Part shown: positions 1-8,419 of the stretch, piece after piece
Position numbering within the stretch: the first letter of the stretch is position 1
Layout of the letters: each line of letters begins with the position of its first letter
Assembly (NCBI GenBank): GCA_964345235.1
Contig: CAYFQE010000002.1
Span: 20,581 to 84,580, forward strand
Length of the DNA: 64,000 nt
Origin: Scatomorpha sp964345235
GTDB lineage: Bacteria; Bacillota; Clostridia; Oscillospirales; Oscillospiraceae
Direction of reading: 5' to 3'
Made by a program: the position numbers and the translations under genes
The notes under the pieces: model-generated
Databases searched by the model: none
The model's input: the letters and a program-made list of their open reading frames with translations, nothing else
What the model was told of the DNA's origin: nothing

Positions 1-224
1 TCTAAAATCAAGGTGAAATATGCAATAATATTAGCTTCGGATTCGAACAAGTATCCCCTTCCCAAATCTATGTCAGTTTTGATTAAACCCACATGCAGTT
101 CTTTATTCTGCCACTGGTCCACACCCATTTCTTTAAGTCCGTTGGCGCAGCGGTCACGGATAGCTATGAGCTCATTGATATCTTTAATTTCGGCTTTTCT
201 AAACTTAATATCTTCGGCAAACAC
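1..224 (-). CDS. GNAT family N-acetyltransferase, N-terminal part (runs off window)
   Basis: The visible 74 codons match the start of a GNAT acetyltransferase: first strand FRKAEIKDINELIAI, then a helix and a segment like those preceding the acetyl-CoA site. The acetyl-CoA binding loop and C-terminal half lie outside the window, so substrate cannot be judged. A GTG at 224-222 is the only possible start, because a stop codon in the same frame (233-231) lies just upstream; it is preceded by an AGGTGA ribosome site at 237-232. That ribosome site and stop codon are shared with the end of trmD, so the two genes are almost certainly cotranslated. In many Firmicutes rplS follows trmD; here it does not. 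Confidence 0.75.
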   Translation of the reverse strand, partial: MFAEDIKFRKAEIKDINELIAIRDRCANGLKEMGVDQWQNKELHVGLIKTDIDLGRGYLFESEANIIAYFTLIL

Positions 225-230
225 TTGAAC

Positions 231-1481
231 TCACCTCACATTTTTATTGTACACAAGCCTTTGATCCGATTCATCCTCGCCTTTAATAACACCTATGCTG
301 TAATAACCCAAATCGGATATCAGCTCTCTTAAAAAAACATCGTTCTCTCTCGTAAGAATGAGCATTTCATTTTTTGCCATGCCTAAAGCCAGCTCCTCGG
401 CAAACTGAATCATCTCGAGGGCATAATTTTCGATTCTGAACTCAGCTTGAAGTATTATGTGGCTTATCACGGCGCATATATCTCTTATGGGTGCAATAAC
501 CCCATCGTAAAACTCAATTTCGAAAAACTCTTTTTCTCCCATGCCGAGATAGCCTATATCGAGTAGCTCCGTTTGAAATATCCAGCCTCTGCCGGCCTTA
601 AGCTCGTTCTCTAAACTTTGAATAAACTCGTAGTCAACTTTTTCGCCTATGGCCTCCGCAGTATCGAGACAGAGATTTTCTATATACGGCAAATCGTCGG
701 CGCTTGCAGGCCTGAAGTCTGTTTTTTCCTCGTTTTTAAGCTCTTCGTTCTTTAAAAGAAGCAAGTCATCGTCGCTGAGCGTTCTGTCATCCAAAAGATC
801 GGGTCTTTTTCTGCGTGTTCTTAGCAGCTGTTCGCGTCTGCGCCAAATCTCTATCTCTCTGTGATTTCCCGATAGCAAAACCGAAGGAACTTTCATACCT
901 TCCCAAACATAGGGTCTGGTATATTGAGGATACTCCAAGAGTCCGTCCCAATGACTCTCGCTGACAAAGCAGTCGTCCTCTCGCAGAACTCCCGGAACCA
1001 TTCGCAAAACCGCATCTGCCACAGCCATAGCGGCAATTTCTCCGCCACTTATCACGAAATCGCCCAAGCTTATCTCTTCGTCCACACAGAGCTCTATAAA
1101 ACGCTCGTCTACGCCCTCATAGTGGCCGCAAATCAAAATAAGCTGCTCATAGTCTTTTACAAGTCTTTTTGCGACCTCTTGGTTAAACACCTCTCCCTGC
1201 GGACTTAAATATATCACCCTTCTTTTTCTATCGGGATTTGCGGCAATAACGCTGTCTAAGCAGGATTTGAGCGGCTGAGCATTCATAATCAGTCCCAGGC
1301 CGCCTCCATACGGATAATCATCCACCTGCTTTTGCTTGTTTTCGGTAAAATCTCTTATCTGAACGCTGTTTACAACTATCTTCCCGGCTTTCTGAGCCCT
1401 GCCTATTATGCTTGAGTTCATCATGGCAGACACTGCTTCGGGAAAGAGAGTTAATATATCTACTCTATACGCTTCTCTCAT
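231..1481 (-). CDS. trmD: tRNA (guanine(37)-N1)-methyltransferase TrmD with C-terminal GNAT-like domain
   Basis: TrmD methylates G37 next to the anticodon with S-adenosylmethionine, preventing frameshifting. Residues 1-245 carry the family hallmarks: DILTLFPE near the start, the knot motifs GHYEGVDER and SLGDFVISGGE, and SGNH followed by the RPDLL end. Usual length is about 240-250 residues, but this protein has 416. After a charged linker (about 244-253) comes a 160-residue segment that begins FRPASADDLPYIENL and ends LVYNK, the typical edges of a GNAT fold, with a degenerate acetyl-CoA loop (no intact RxxGxG). ATG 1481 is chosen because an AAGGA site lies 10 nt upstream and the protein then starts at the usual family position; the TTG at 1499 would overlap rimM. 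Last but one gene of the ylxM-ffh operon visible here. Identity of the methylase is certain; the role of the extension is unknown. Confidence 0.93.
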   Translation of the reverse strand: MREAYRVDILTLFPEAVSAMMNSSIIGRAQKAGKIVVNSVQIRDFTENKQKQVDDYPYGGGLGLIMNAQPLKSCLDSVIAANPDRKRRVIYLSPQGEVFNQEVAKRLVKDYEQLILICGHYEGVDERFIELCVDEEISLGDFVISGGEIAAMAVADAVLRMVPGVLREDDCFVSESHWDGLLEYPQYTRPYVWEGMKVPSVLLSGNHREIEIWRRREQLLRTRRKRPDLLDDRTLSDDDLLLLKNEELKNEEKTDFRPASADDLPYIENLCLDTAEAIGEKVDYEFIQSLENELKAGRGWIFQTELLDIGYLGMGEKEFFEIEFYDGVIAPIRDICAVISHIILQAEFRIENYALEMIQFAEELALGMAKNEMLILTRENDVFLRELISDLGYYSIGVIKGEDESDQRLVYNKNVR

Positions 1482-1485
1482 TAAG

Positions 1486-1968
1486 CTACATTCCTTCAAT
1501 CAAACGAACCTTTATAAGTCCTTTTTCGGCATCTGTCTCTATTATAAATTCGGGATTTTGCGGGATAAGGCGTTCTCTTTCTCCTTTTACAACATAAATA
1601 ATACCGGCAGGTGTATCTATAAACTCGACCAATCTGCCTATATTGCCCTCTTTTTCGTCTACTACTTCTGCACCGAGTATATCCTGAAGAAAATACCGGC
1701 CTTTGGGAAGCTGTGCGTCTTCTCTCGAAATGTAAACCGCCTTATTTCTGAACTCCTCAGCGCTTTCTCTGTCATTGACGGCGCTGAGTTTTACAAGAAG
1801 TCTGCCCTTATGCTCTCGGCTTTCCTCGACATCATAAGGTTTATTGTCTATATAAAATTTTTTAAATTTCTTTATAAAATCAAGGGAATCGGCCTCGGAT
1901 TCGAGCTTAATCTCGCCTCTGACGCCGTGGGTCCCGACTATTCTCGCAATTCTGATATACTTTTCCAT
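1486..1968 (-). CDS. rimM: ribosome maturation factor RimM
   Basis: RimM helps assemble the 3' head domain of 16S rRNA in the 30S subunit and binds ribosomal protein S19. The 160-residue length is normal. The N-terminal barrel has IARIVGTHGVRGEIKL, and the C-terminal PRC barrel contains ILGAEVVDEKEGNIGRL and the RERLIP segment. It lies between khpA and trmD, as in most Firmicutes, and its stop is only 4 nt upstream of the trmD start, implying coupled translation. Confidence 0.96.
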   Translation of the reverse strand: MEKYIRIARIVGTHGVRGEIKLESEADSLDFIKKFKKFYIDNKPYDVEESREHKGRLLVKLSAVNDRESAEEFRNKAVYISREDAQLPKGRYFLQDILGAEVVDEKEGNIGRLVEFIDTPAGIIYVVKGERERLIPQNPEFIIETDAEKGLIKVRLIEGM

Positions 1969-2013
1969 TAATAAAAAAAAGCAATTTTGGGGGGCATTAT
2001 ACGCCCCCTAAAA

Positions 2014-2247
2014 TCAGTCCATAATATCCACAGAGACTCTTTTTCTTTTTTTTCTGGCCACAGACTTCATGAGAGTTCTTATCTCTTTGGCTATTCTGCC
2101 GTGACGGCCTATGACCTTACCCATATCGGAATCGGCAACTCTAACCTCAAAGACTATATCGCCGCCGTTTCCCTTGCGCTCTGTAATCGACACCTCGTCG
2201 GGATTATCGACAAGATTCTTAACAATATACGTAAGAAGTTCCTTCAT
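2014..2247 (-). CDS. khpA: KH-domain RNA-binding protein KhpA (YlqC)
   Basis: A 77-residue protein consisting of a single KH domain with the RNA-gripping GXXG loop visible as GRHG in KVIGRHGRIAKEIR. KhpA family proteins bind RNA, commonly with a KhpB/Jag partner, and affect cell division and small-RNA function in Gram-positive bacteria; the partner is not in this window. It sits 2 nt after rpsP in the operon, its normal position. Function beyond RNA binding is inferred from the family. Confidence 0.93.
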   Translation of the reverse strand: MKELLTYIVKNLVDNPDEVSITERKGNGGDIVFEVRVADSDMGKVIGRHGRIAKEIRTLMKSVARKKRKRVSVDIMD

Positions 2248-2249
2248 TA

Positions 2250-2489
2250 TTAAGCCTCTGCTTTCTTGATAAGAGCTCTGACTGTGTCTGTGGGCTGTGC
2301 GCCCTGGGAAACCCAGTACTTCGCACGCTCCAGATCAACTCTGAGCTTGTCGTTGTTCTCTGCTGAAGGATCATAAATTCCGATCTCTTCAATAACCTTG
2401 CCGTTGCGTGCGGTGCGGGAATCTGCAACAACTATTCTATAAAAGGGCATTTTCTTTGCACCTACTCTTTTAAGCCTGATTTTTACCAT
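2250..2489 (-). CDS. rpsP: 30S ribosomal protein S16
   Basis: The 79-residue protein starts MVKIRLKRVGAKKMPFYRIV and contains VADSRTARNG and EIGIYDP, the signature of S16, a 30S subunit protein that binds 16S rRNA early in assembly. Length is typical. An AGGTG ribosome site precedes the ATG. It follows ffh after a 30-nt gap within the same minus-strand operon. Confidence 0.98.
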   Translation of the reverse strand: MVKIRLKRVGAKKMPFYRIVVADSRTARNGKVIEEIGIYDPSAENNDKLRVDLERAKYWVSQGAQPTDTVRALIKKAEA

Positions 2490-2519
2490 TTTTTCACCTC
2501 CGTTTTCTTATACTTCTAT

Positions 2520-3872
2520 CTAGAAACCGGGAAATCCGCTCATTCCCGGGAATCCGCCCATTTTTCCGAGCTTCTTGCGTTTAATGCCCGGCGCTGTCAT
2601 ACTCCTTATCATTTTGTTCATCATCTCATACTGCTTCAAGAGCCTGTTGAGATCCGTTACATTCGTTCCGCTACCCGCCGCTATTCTCTTTTTGCGTGAA
2701 CTGCCGAGTATGTTCGGGTTTTCGCGCTCCTTGGGAGTCATCGAAAGAATGATGGCCTCTGTCTTTTTCATAATGTCCTCATCGGGCTTTACTCCTTTAA
2801 GCCCGCTCATTCCGGGAATCATTGCCGCTATGTCTTCAAGCGAACCCATGCTTCTCAGCTGTACAAGCTGGTCATAGTAGTCGGCCAATGTGAACTTGTG
2901 TTTTTTTAGTTTCTCGGCCAGCTCCGTCGCCTTTTTCTCGTCGAAGCTCTTCTCAGCCTTTTCTATGAGAGAAAGCACATCGCCCATTCCCAAGATTCTG
3001 CTCGCCATTCTGTCGGGATAGAAGGGCTCAAGCTTGTCCATCTTTTCGCCGGTTCCCGTAAATTTGATTGGCTTTCCCGTCATAGCCGTGACTGAAAGTG
3101 CGGCTCCGCCTCTGGCATCGCCGTCTAATTTACTTAGAAGCAGGCCCGTAATATCGAGCTTTTCATCGAAGCTTTGGGCAACATTTACCGCATCCTGACC
3201 CGTCATGGCATCGACAACAAGCATGATTTCCGAGGGTTTTATGGCATCTTTTATGCTTATAAGCTCCTGCATCAGCTCTTCGTCGATGTGCAGTCGGCCG
3301 GCTGTATCTACTATTACCAAATCGTTGCCGAATTTTTTGGCGTGAGCTATGCCCGCCTCGGCTATCTGCACCGGGTTGCCTTTTCCTTGCTCGAACACGG
3401 GAATTTCCGTGTCTTTGCCGAGTTTAATAAGCTGGTCTATTGCCGCAGGTCTGTAGACATCGCAGGCGACAAGGAGCGGTCTTTTGCCGAGTTTTTTTTG
3501 GTTTAAAGCGAGCTTTGCGGCATTCGTTGTTTTACCGGCGCCCTGCAAGCCGACCATCATGACAACACTGGGACTCTTGGATGATAGATTTAATTTTTTG
3601 TTCTCGCTTCCCATGAGAGCTGTGAGCTCGTCGTTGACTATCTTAATTAACATCTGCGCCGGAGAAAGACTCTCGAGCACTTCTCGATTTTTCGCTTTTT
3701 CGGAGATGCGTTTGACGAAATCTTTAACCAGCTTGAAGTTGACATCGGCCTCCAGAAGAGCGAGCCTCACATCGCGCATAGCCTCGTTTATGTCCATCTC
3801 CGTAAGCCTTCCCTTGCCCTTGAGCTTTCGGAAGGTTGTTTCAAGTTTATCGGACAGGCTTTCAAATGCCAT
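2520..3872 (-). CDS. ffh: signal recognition particle protein Ffh
   Basis: Ffh is the SRP54 GTPase that, with SRP RNA, takes nascent membrane proteins to the FtsY receptor. The 450 residues show the N domain, the G domain with P-loop GLQGAGKTT (about 108-116), DTAGRL and a TKLDGD-type motif (SKLDGD), then a methionine-rich M domain with IPGM and SGT-type RNA-binding stretches, ending in a Gly/Phe/Met tail. The start directly abuts the stop of ylxM. The SRP RNA gene is not in this window. Confidence 0.98.
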   Translation of the reverse strand: MAFESLSDKLETTFRKLKGKGRLTEMDINEAMRDVRLALLEADVNFKLVKDFVKRISEKAKNREVLESLSPAQMLIKIVNDELTALMGSENKKLNLSSKSPSVVMMVGLQGAGKTTNAAKLALNQKKLGKRPLLVACDVYRPAAIDQLIKLGKDTEIPVFEQGKGNPVQIAEAGIAHAKKFGNDLVIVDTAGRLHIDEELMQELISIKDAIKPSEIMLVVDAMTGQDAVNVAQSFDEKLDITGLLLSKLDGDARGGAALSVTAMTGKPIKFTGTGEKMDKLEPFYPDRMASRILGMGDVLSLIEKAEKSFDEKKATELAEKLKKHKFTLADYYDQLVQLRSMGSLEDIAAMIPGMSGLKGVKPDEDIMKKTEAIILSMTPKERENPNILGSSRKKRIAAGSGTNVTDLNRLLKQYEMMNKMIRSMTAPGIKRKKLGKMGGFPGMSGFPGF

Positions 3873-4247
3873 TTATATCTCCTTTATGTTCCACTTGAGG
3901 TCGATAGCTGACATGCTCTTCAGCCGCTCGACACTCTTTCTTATTATCTCCCCCGACGCTTCTTTGTCGTCTAAATTCATCTCATCCAGTTCTCGTCCGA
4001 TACCGGCCAGCTCGTCGGCCAATTTTTCCATAAGGCCTATAAACCCAAGCTTCCGCTCCGCCTCTGATAATGTGTTTTCCGCCCTTCCCAAAGCATCCCA
4101 GACACCTTGGCGGGAAAAACCGACCTTCTCGGCAATTTCAGCAAGGCTGAAGTCTTCGTTGTAGTACAGATCGTAATATTCTCTCTGTCTCTCGGAGAGC
4201 AGGCCTGAATAAAAATCGAAAAGCCTGGCTTTTTCGACAATATCCAT
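3873..4247 (-). CDS. ylxM: YlxM family DNA-binding / SRP-associated protein
   Basis: A 124-residue helix-turn-helix protein of the YlxM/p13 family (UPF0122), which is almost always encoded immediately before ffh. Visible are LLSERQREYYDLYY and FSLAEIAEKVGFSRQGVWDAL, a sigma-factor region-4-like HTH. Work on streptococcal YlxM suggests it binds SRP and modulates its GTPase activity. The ATG at 4247 has a GGGAGG ribosome site about 10 nt upstream. It is the first gene of the operon behind the promoter at 4305-4333. Confidence 0.93.
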   Translation of the reverse strand: MDIVEKARLFDFYSGLLSERQREYYDLYYNEDFSLAEIAEKVGFSRQGVWDALGRAENTLSEAERKLGFIGLMEKLADELAGIGRELDEMNLDDKEASGEIIRKSVERLKSMSAIDLKWNIKEI

Positions 4248-4304
4248 CTTAGGCGCCCTCCCCTCATTAAAGTTCTGTCAAGCCCGATGTTTTACATCTT
4301 TGCA

Positions 4305-4333
4305 ATTATACGGGTTCGAACTATCTCTGTCAA
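4305..4333 (-). promoter_or_regulatory. consensus sigma-A promoter of the ylxM-ffh-rpsP-khpA-rimM-trmD operon
   Basis: On the minus strand TTGACA (4333-4328), a 17-bp spacer and TATAAT (4310-4305): a perfect match to the sigma-70/sigma-A consensus, about 60 nt upstream of the ylxM start codon. No terminator is seen before the left edge, so one transcript probably covers all genes to position 1. Confidence 0.85.
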
Positions 4334-4389
4334 GCTTTTTCTTTTACAACAGAAATATTTTTTTGATGTTTTATCTCTCCCTTTTATGT

Positions 4390-4395
4390 TATACT
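4390..4395 (+). promoter_or_regulatory. probable -10 box for the M16 peptidase operon
   Basis: TATACT lies 26 nt upstream of the ATG at 4421, with an AGGAGG ribosome site between. The best -35 candidate (TTGATG, 4363-4368) is 21 bp away, too far for a classical promoter, so the -35 remains uncertain. It is divergent from the ylxM operon promoter. Confidence 0.45.
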
Positions 4396-4420
4396 AAACA
4401 AGGTATTTCAGGAGGCAATT

Positions 4421-5698
4421 ATGGAGATTAAAAAACTTGAATTAGGCCCCGGTATAAGGCTGACAGCCGTGAGCTCCGATAAGTTTAAATCCTCCAGATT
4501 CTCCGTCTCGCTTCTCTCCGCTTTGGACTCAGAGACGGTGAATGCCCATGCCCTAATTCCGAGGGTGTTGCTGCGAGGCAGCAAATTTCATAGAAATTTG
4601 ACGGAGATTAGTCGATACTCTGATGAACTTTTCGGTTTGAGCATTTCTTCACTTAACCGCAAATACGGAGAAAAACACAGCGTTGGACTTACGGCTTCTT
4701 TTACCGATGCGAAATACCTACCCGAAGGCTATGTCGGCAAGATAATTGACTTTCTGTTTGAGCTGCTTTTACAGCCCGCCACCAAGGGAGGCCTCTTTCT
4801 TCCGGAATATGTTGAGAGCGAAAAAGCAAAGCACATAGAGGCGTTAAAGTCCATAAAAAACAACAAAGAGCTTTTGGCTCATTTCAGTTTTTTAAGTTCG
4901 ATGTTTCAAAATGAGGCTTACGCTATAAACCACAACGGAGATATCGAAGGCTGTGAAAAGCTCAACTACATCTCACTTTCAAAGGCGTATAAAAAACTTT
5001 TGACATTTGCAAAAGTTGAGCTCTTCTACTGCGGCTCTTTGAGCTTAAATGATCTCATGCTTCGTCTTATGATGCCTTTGGCTGGACTCCCGAGAGCAAA
5101 GCGGATAGATGTTCCGGAGACAAATGTGCTGTATGCCCCGCCGCAAGACGAGGTAAATATATGTGTCGAGAAAGCTGATACAACTCAGGGCATACTTTAT
5201 TTGGGCTTTAGGATCGGAGAAGTTTTTAAACATGCGGACCTCGCCTCGCTTAGAGTGTTTAATACCTTCTTCGGAAGCTCGATAAGCTCAAGGCTTTTTA
5301 AAAACATACGCGAAAAGCTCTCGCTCTGCTATGAGGTCTACTCGAGCTACGACCGCTTTAAGGGAAGCTTTTATATATTTGCAGGCATTGACTTTGACAA
5401 GTTTGAGCTTGCCGAAAAAGCAATTTTAGCGGAAATTCAAGCTGTGGCTGAAGGCGATTTCAGCGATGAGGAACTCAGCATGGCTAAGAATGTGGCCTAC
5501 ACCGACTACATCTCGGTGCAAGACTCCCCCATTGACTTGGAAAAATTTTCCCTTGGCATGAATTTAAGCGGCAAGAGCGCAGAGCCGAATGAGCTTGCCG
5601 CCGCCTGCATGGAGGTGAGGCGCGAGGACATTGTAAGCATTGCCAAAAGTTTGCATCTCGATACCGTTTATTTTATGACTTCGGAGGAAGATAAGTGA
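4421..5698 (+). CDS. ymfF: M16 family peptidase-like protein, YmfF type (inactive subunit)
   Basis: A 425-residue M16 (insulinase-like) protein without the zinc-binding HXXEH motif, matching the non-catalytic partner of the YmfF/YmfH pair. NCBI-style names link this pair to EF-P 5-aminopentanol modification, following Bacillus subtilis work; neither efp nor the reductase is present here. Two repeated alpha/beta halves are recognisable, the second around GILYLGFRIGEVFKH and the typical KNIREKLSLCYEVYSSYD. AGGAGG precedes the ATG. Its stop overlaps the GTG start of the catalytic partner by 4 nt, so the two are coupled. Confidence 0.85.
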   Translation: MEIKKLELGPGIRLTAVSSDKFKSSRFSVSLLSALDSETVNAHALIPRVLLRGSKFHRNLTEISRYSDELFGLSISSLNRKYGEKHSVGLTASFTDAKYLPEGYVGKIIDFLFELLLQPATKGGLFLPEYVESEKAKHIEALKSIKNNKELLAHFSFLSSMFQNEAYAINHNGDIEGCEKLNYISLSKAYKKLLTFAKVELFYCGSLSLNDLMLRLMMPLAGLPRAKRIDVPETNVLYAPPQDEVNICVEKADTTQGILYLGFRIGEVFKHADLASLRVFNTFFGSSISSRLFKNIREKLSLCYEVYSSYDRFKGSFYIFAGIDFDKFELAEKAILAEIQAVAEGDFSDEELSMAKNVAYTDYISVQDSPIDLEKFSLGMNLSGKSAEPNELAAACMEVRREDIVSIAKSLHLDTVYFMTSEEDK

Positions 5699-6969
5699 CT
5701 GAACTCTGCAAGATAAAAAACACTGTCGATGAGAATATAAGCTCTGTGAAGTTGGACAACGGGCTTACTGTTATCCTTGTTAAAAAAGAGGGTTTCGGTT
5801 CGTATTTTGCCGAGCTTGCGGTAAACTTCGGCGGCTCCGTTTTAAATTATAAGATAGGTGATGAAAACTACAGCGTACCCGAGGGTACAGCTCACTTTTT
5901 GGAACATCAGCTCTTCACCGGCGAGTACGGCTCCTGTGACGAGGCCTTTTCGGAGTTGGGCGCTTCTCCCAACGCCTTTACATCTCCAAGCATGACAGCC
6001 TATCACTTTGAGTGCAGCCGGAATTTTTATGAAAATCTTGCAATACTCATTGATTTTGTGAGCAAGCCATACTTTACCCCCGATTCGATTGAAAAAGAGA
6101 GAGGGATAATCTCCCAGGAAATAAGCATGTCACAAAACAGGCCCTCCTACAGGCTTTACAATAATTTCCTATCTACTCTTTTTGAAAAACACGAGATAAG
6201 CGTACCTGTGTTGGGCACGGTTCAGAGCATCTCCGAAATTGATGCCGAGCTTTTGTACAGGGTGCACTCTCATTTCTACATTCCCTCAAACATGCTCCTT
6301 ACCGTTTGCGGTGATGCAGATATTGAGAAAATTGTTGAGGTAGTTAAAAAAGCTGAACTTCCATGCGGAATACAGATATCCCAAGCTGTTTTTTCTGCCG
6401 AGAACAGCTTAAAACCTTTAAGATACAAAAGTTCCGAGAGCGCCGATGTTTCGGCTACACAGCTCCTCTTTGGCGGTAAATTTAAAGAAATAAGCCCGGA
6501 AGAAGCACACCGCTTTGAGTATGCCTCTTTTTTGGGATTAAACGCAGTCTTCGGACCCACCTCTGATTTTTACTATGAAAGCTACAACTCCGAGCTTTTT
6601 CGCGGCTCTTTGGCGCTTTCTATTGACACGGGAATATTATCGGCTCCCTATCTGATCTGCGCTTGTGAAAGCCAGAAATCCGAAGAGTTAGTCGCAAATT
6701 TTTTAAAAGAACTTGAGCGTGTAAAATCAGCGGGCGTTAAAGAGGAGGACTTCAGACGGTGCCTGAATGCGCTCTTCGGAAGAGAGCTTCGCTCGCTTGA
6801 TTCCTTCTCTGATTTGAGCTATGCTCTCGGCTCGGACTTCTTCAAAGGGCTCAATTATCTCGATAGCTTTGAGTTTTTCGATAAAATAAATATTTCGGAT
6901 ATCAATGATTTCTTCAAACTTATTGAACCCGAAAACCTGTGTATAGCACAGTTAAATCCTAAGGAATGA
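5695..6969 (+). CDS. ymfH: M16 family zinc metallopeptidase, YmfH type (catalytic subunit)
   Basis: A 424-residue M16 peptidase with the inverted zinc motif HFLEH (H67, E70, H71) in EGTAHFLEHQLF and the downstream acidic ligand region EKERGIISQEISM. It probably acts as a heterodimer with the preceding YmfF-like protein, as in other processing peptidases. Translation starts at a GTG that overlaps the upstream stop codon (GTGA). In B. subtilis the related proteins are needed for normal EF-P modification; here that role is an inference from homology alone. lgt follows 9 nt later. Confidence 0.88.
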   Translation: MTELCKIKNTVDENISSVKLDNGLTVILVKKEGFGSYFAELAVNFGGSVLNYKIGDENYSVPEGTAHFLEHQLFTGEYGSCDEAFSELGASPNAFTSPSMTAYHFECSRNFYENLAILIDFVSKPYFTPDSIEKERGIISQEISMSQNRPSYRLYNNFLSTLFEKHEISVPVLGTVQSISEIDAELLYRVHSHFYIPSNMLLTVCGDADIEKIVEVVKKAELPCGIQISQAVFSAENSLKPLRYKSSESADVSATQLLFGGKFKEISPEEAHRFEYASFLGLNAVFGPTSDFYYESYNSELFRGSLALSIDTGILSAPYLICACESQKSEELVANFLKELERVKSAGVKEEDFRRCLNALFGRELRSLDSFSDLSYALGSDFFKGLNYLDSFEFFDKINISDINDFFKLIEPENLCIAQLNPKE

Positions 6970-6978
6970 GGCAAATAT

Positions 6979-7863
6979 ATGGAAACAATGATTCGTGACG
7001 CCGCAATAAGCTTTCCGTTTTTAGGCGACTTTGTAATTAACCCGCCCGCAAGCTTCACACTTTTCGGCAGAGAGTTTTATTTTTACGGAGTTATAGTAGC
7101 TGTCGCCGTGCTCGCCGCAATAAGTTTTGCCGCAAGAAGGGCTCCCCGATTCGGCTTAAAGGCTGACGAGCTTTATGATCTTTTTCTGTGGATTATTCCC
7201 ATCGGTATAATAGGATGCAGGATTTATTTTGTGGCCTGCAGTTGGAACTACTACAGACATCACCTTGATGAGATTATTAAAATCTGGAACGGCGGAATAG
7301 CCATGTACGGAGGAATAATCTTCGGCTGCCTTACAGCTTTGGTCTGGGCGAGAATTAAAAAAATACCGGCCGGCGCCATTTTCGACATTATAGGCTGCGC
7401 AATGCCTTTGGGCGCCTCTATAGGCCGCTGGTCAAACTTTATAAACCGTGAAGCCTTTGGCTATGAAACCGACTTTTTCCTGCGCATGGGACTTACAAAA
7501 CCCTCGGGGGAAACAATCTTCGTCCACCCCACATTTCTATATGAAAGTGTTTGGATGCTTATCGGCTTTGTTTTACTGTATTTTTGGATTAACAAGGGCA
7601 AAAGGCGTTATGACGGTCAGGCTTTCCTAATTTACATAGGTTGGTACGGCGCTGCCAGAGCGGTTATTGAAAGCTTTAGGACGGACAGTCTCTATCTCTT
7701 CGGCAGCGGCATAAGAGCCTCTCAACTTGTGGGAATACTCTCTGTAGTTGCGGCTCTGGTTTTGCTTTTTATTAACTCTAAAAAAGAGCACAAGCCCATG
7801 TATGTAGATATTGTCAATGCGGAGAAAACAGCTCCGATATCTGAAGAAGAAACTATTCAATAA
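6979..7863 (+). CDS. lgt: prolipoprotein diacylglyceryl transferase
   Basis: Lgt moves a diacylglyceryl group from phosphatidylglycerol to the lipobox cysteine of prolipoproteins in the cytoplasmic membrane. The 294 residues contain about seven hydrophobic segments, an HFYG-like YFYGVI, the GGIAMYGG segment, and the signature GRWSNFINREAFG with the essential Arg and Asn. VHPTFLYES and a conserved Arg in the late YFRTD-like SFRTD are also present. The C terminus has a 30-residue hydrophilic tail. It would serve the lipoproteins encoded at 11343 and 40826. Confidence 0.96.
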   Translation: METMIRDAAISFPFLGDFVINPPASFTLFGREFYFYGVIVAVAVLAAISFAARRAPRFGLKADELYDLFLWIIPIGIIGCRIYFVACSWNYYRHHLDEIIKIWNGGIAMYGGIIFGCLTALVWARIKKIPAGAIFDIIGCAMPLGASIGRWSNFINREAFGYETDFFLRMGLTKPSGETIFVHPTFLYESVWMLIGFVLLYFWINKGKRRYDGQAFLIYIGWYGAARAVIESFRTDSLYLFGSGIRASQLVGILSVVAALVLLFINSKKEHKPMYVDIVNAEKTAPISEEETIQ

Positions 7864-7887
7864 ATATAAAAACAGGAGGCAAAAACA

Positions 7888-8361
7888 ATGGCATTGGATC
7901 CCGAAATAAAAGACAAACTGAGCTCCAGCCTAAGCGGTTTGGGAGAAGTGGCAAAGGAACTTTTTAGCTACGCCGGCAGCAAGGTTAAGGAAGTCGGAAT
8001 TGAGGCTGAGAAAAAAGCCAGAAACATCGGCAGAATCACAAGGCTTAACTCAGAGAGAACAGACGCCGAAAACAAACTCATGAAAGACTACGCCGAGCTT
8101 GGTAGGTATTTTTATGAGCAGAACGAGAACAACATCCCCAGTGAGTATGCCGCATTCTTCGACCAGATAAGGCTTTCTGCCGAGCGCTTGGAGAATGTGA
8201 GCCGTGAGCTTGCAAAACAGGACGACAGCTCAGAGGAAGCTCATATTAATTTTGATGCTGAAATGAGCTTCGAGCAAAGAATCCACGAGATTGAGAAGGA
8301 AATGGCGGCGAGAAGCGGAGTGGAATCGGGCGAGTCGGACACGCCTGACACAGAGAACTGA
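7888..8361 (+). CDS. small helical protein of unknown function
   Basis: A 157-residue, largely alpha-helical, charged protein with no signal peptide or membrane segment. Residues 20-60 have an Ala/Lys-rich amphipathic stretch (SKVKEVGIEAEKKARN), followed by KDYAELGRYFYEQNE and a coiled-coil-like part; the last 40 residues are acidic and probably disordered. Similar short helical proteins occur in many Clostridia, without an assigned role. An AGGAGG site is 8 nt upstream of the ATG. It is the last gene before the hairpin at 8376-8404 and probably belongs to the lgt transcript. Confidence 0.7.
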   Translation: MALDPEIKDKLSSSLSGLGEVAKELFSYAGSKVKEVGIEAEKKARNIGRITRLNSERTDAENKLMKDYAELGRYFYEQNENNIPSEYAAFFDQIRLSAERLENVSRELAKQDDSSEEAHINFDAEMSFEQRIHEIEKEMAARSGVESGESDTPDTEN

Positions 8362-8375
8362 TAAGTAAAAAACAA

Positions 8376-8404
8376 AAAGTCGTGCGAGATTTTCGCACGA
8401 CTTT
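8376..8404 (+). terminator. hairpin, probable terminator or attenuator
   Basis: A perfect 12-bp stem (AAAGTCGTGCGA with its complement) around the loop GATTT. On the plus strand the following tract is only CTTTGG, so termination may be partial. The loop and stem core resemble the stronger terminator at 11187-11232. Confidence 0.6.
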
Positions 8405-8419
8405 GGAATATTCTGAATT

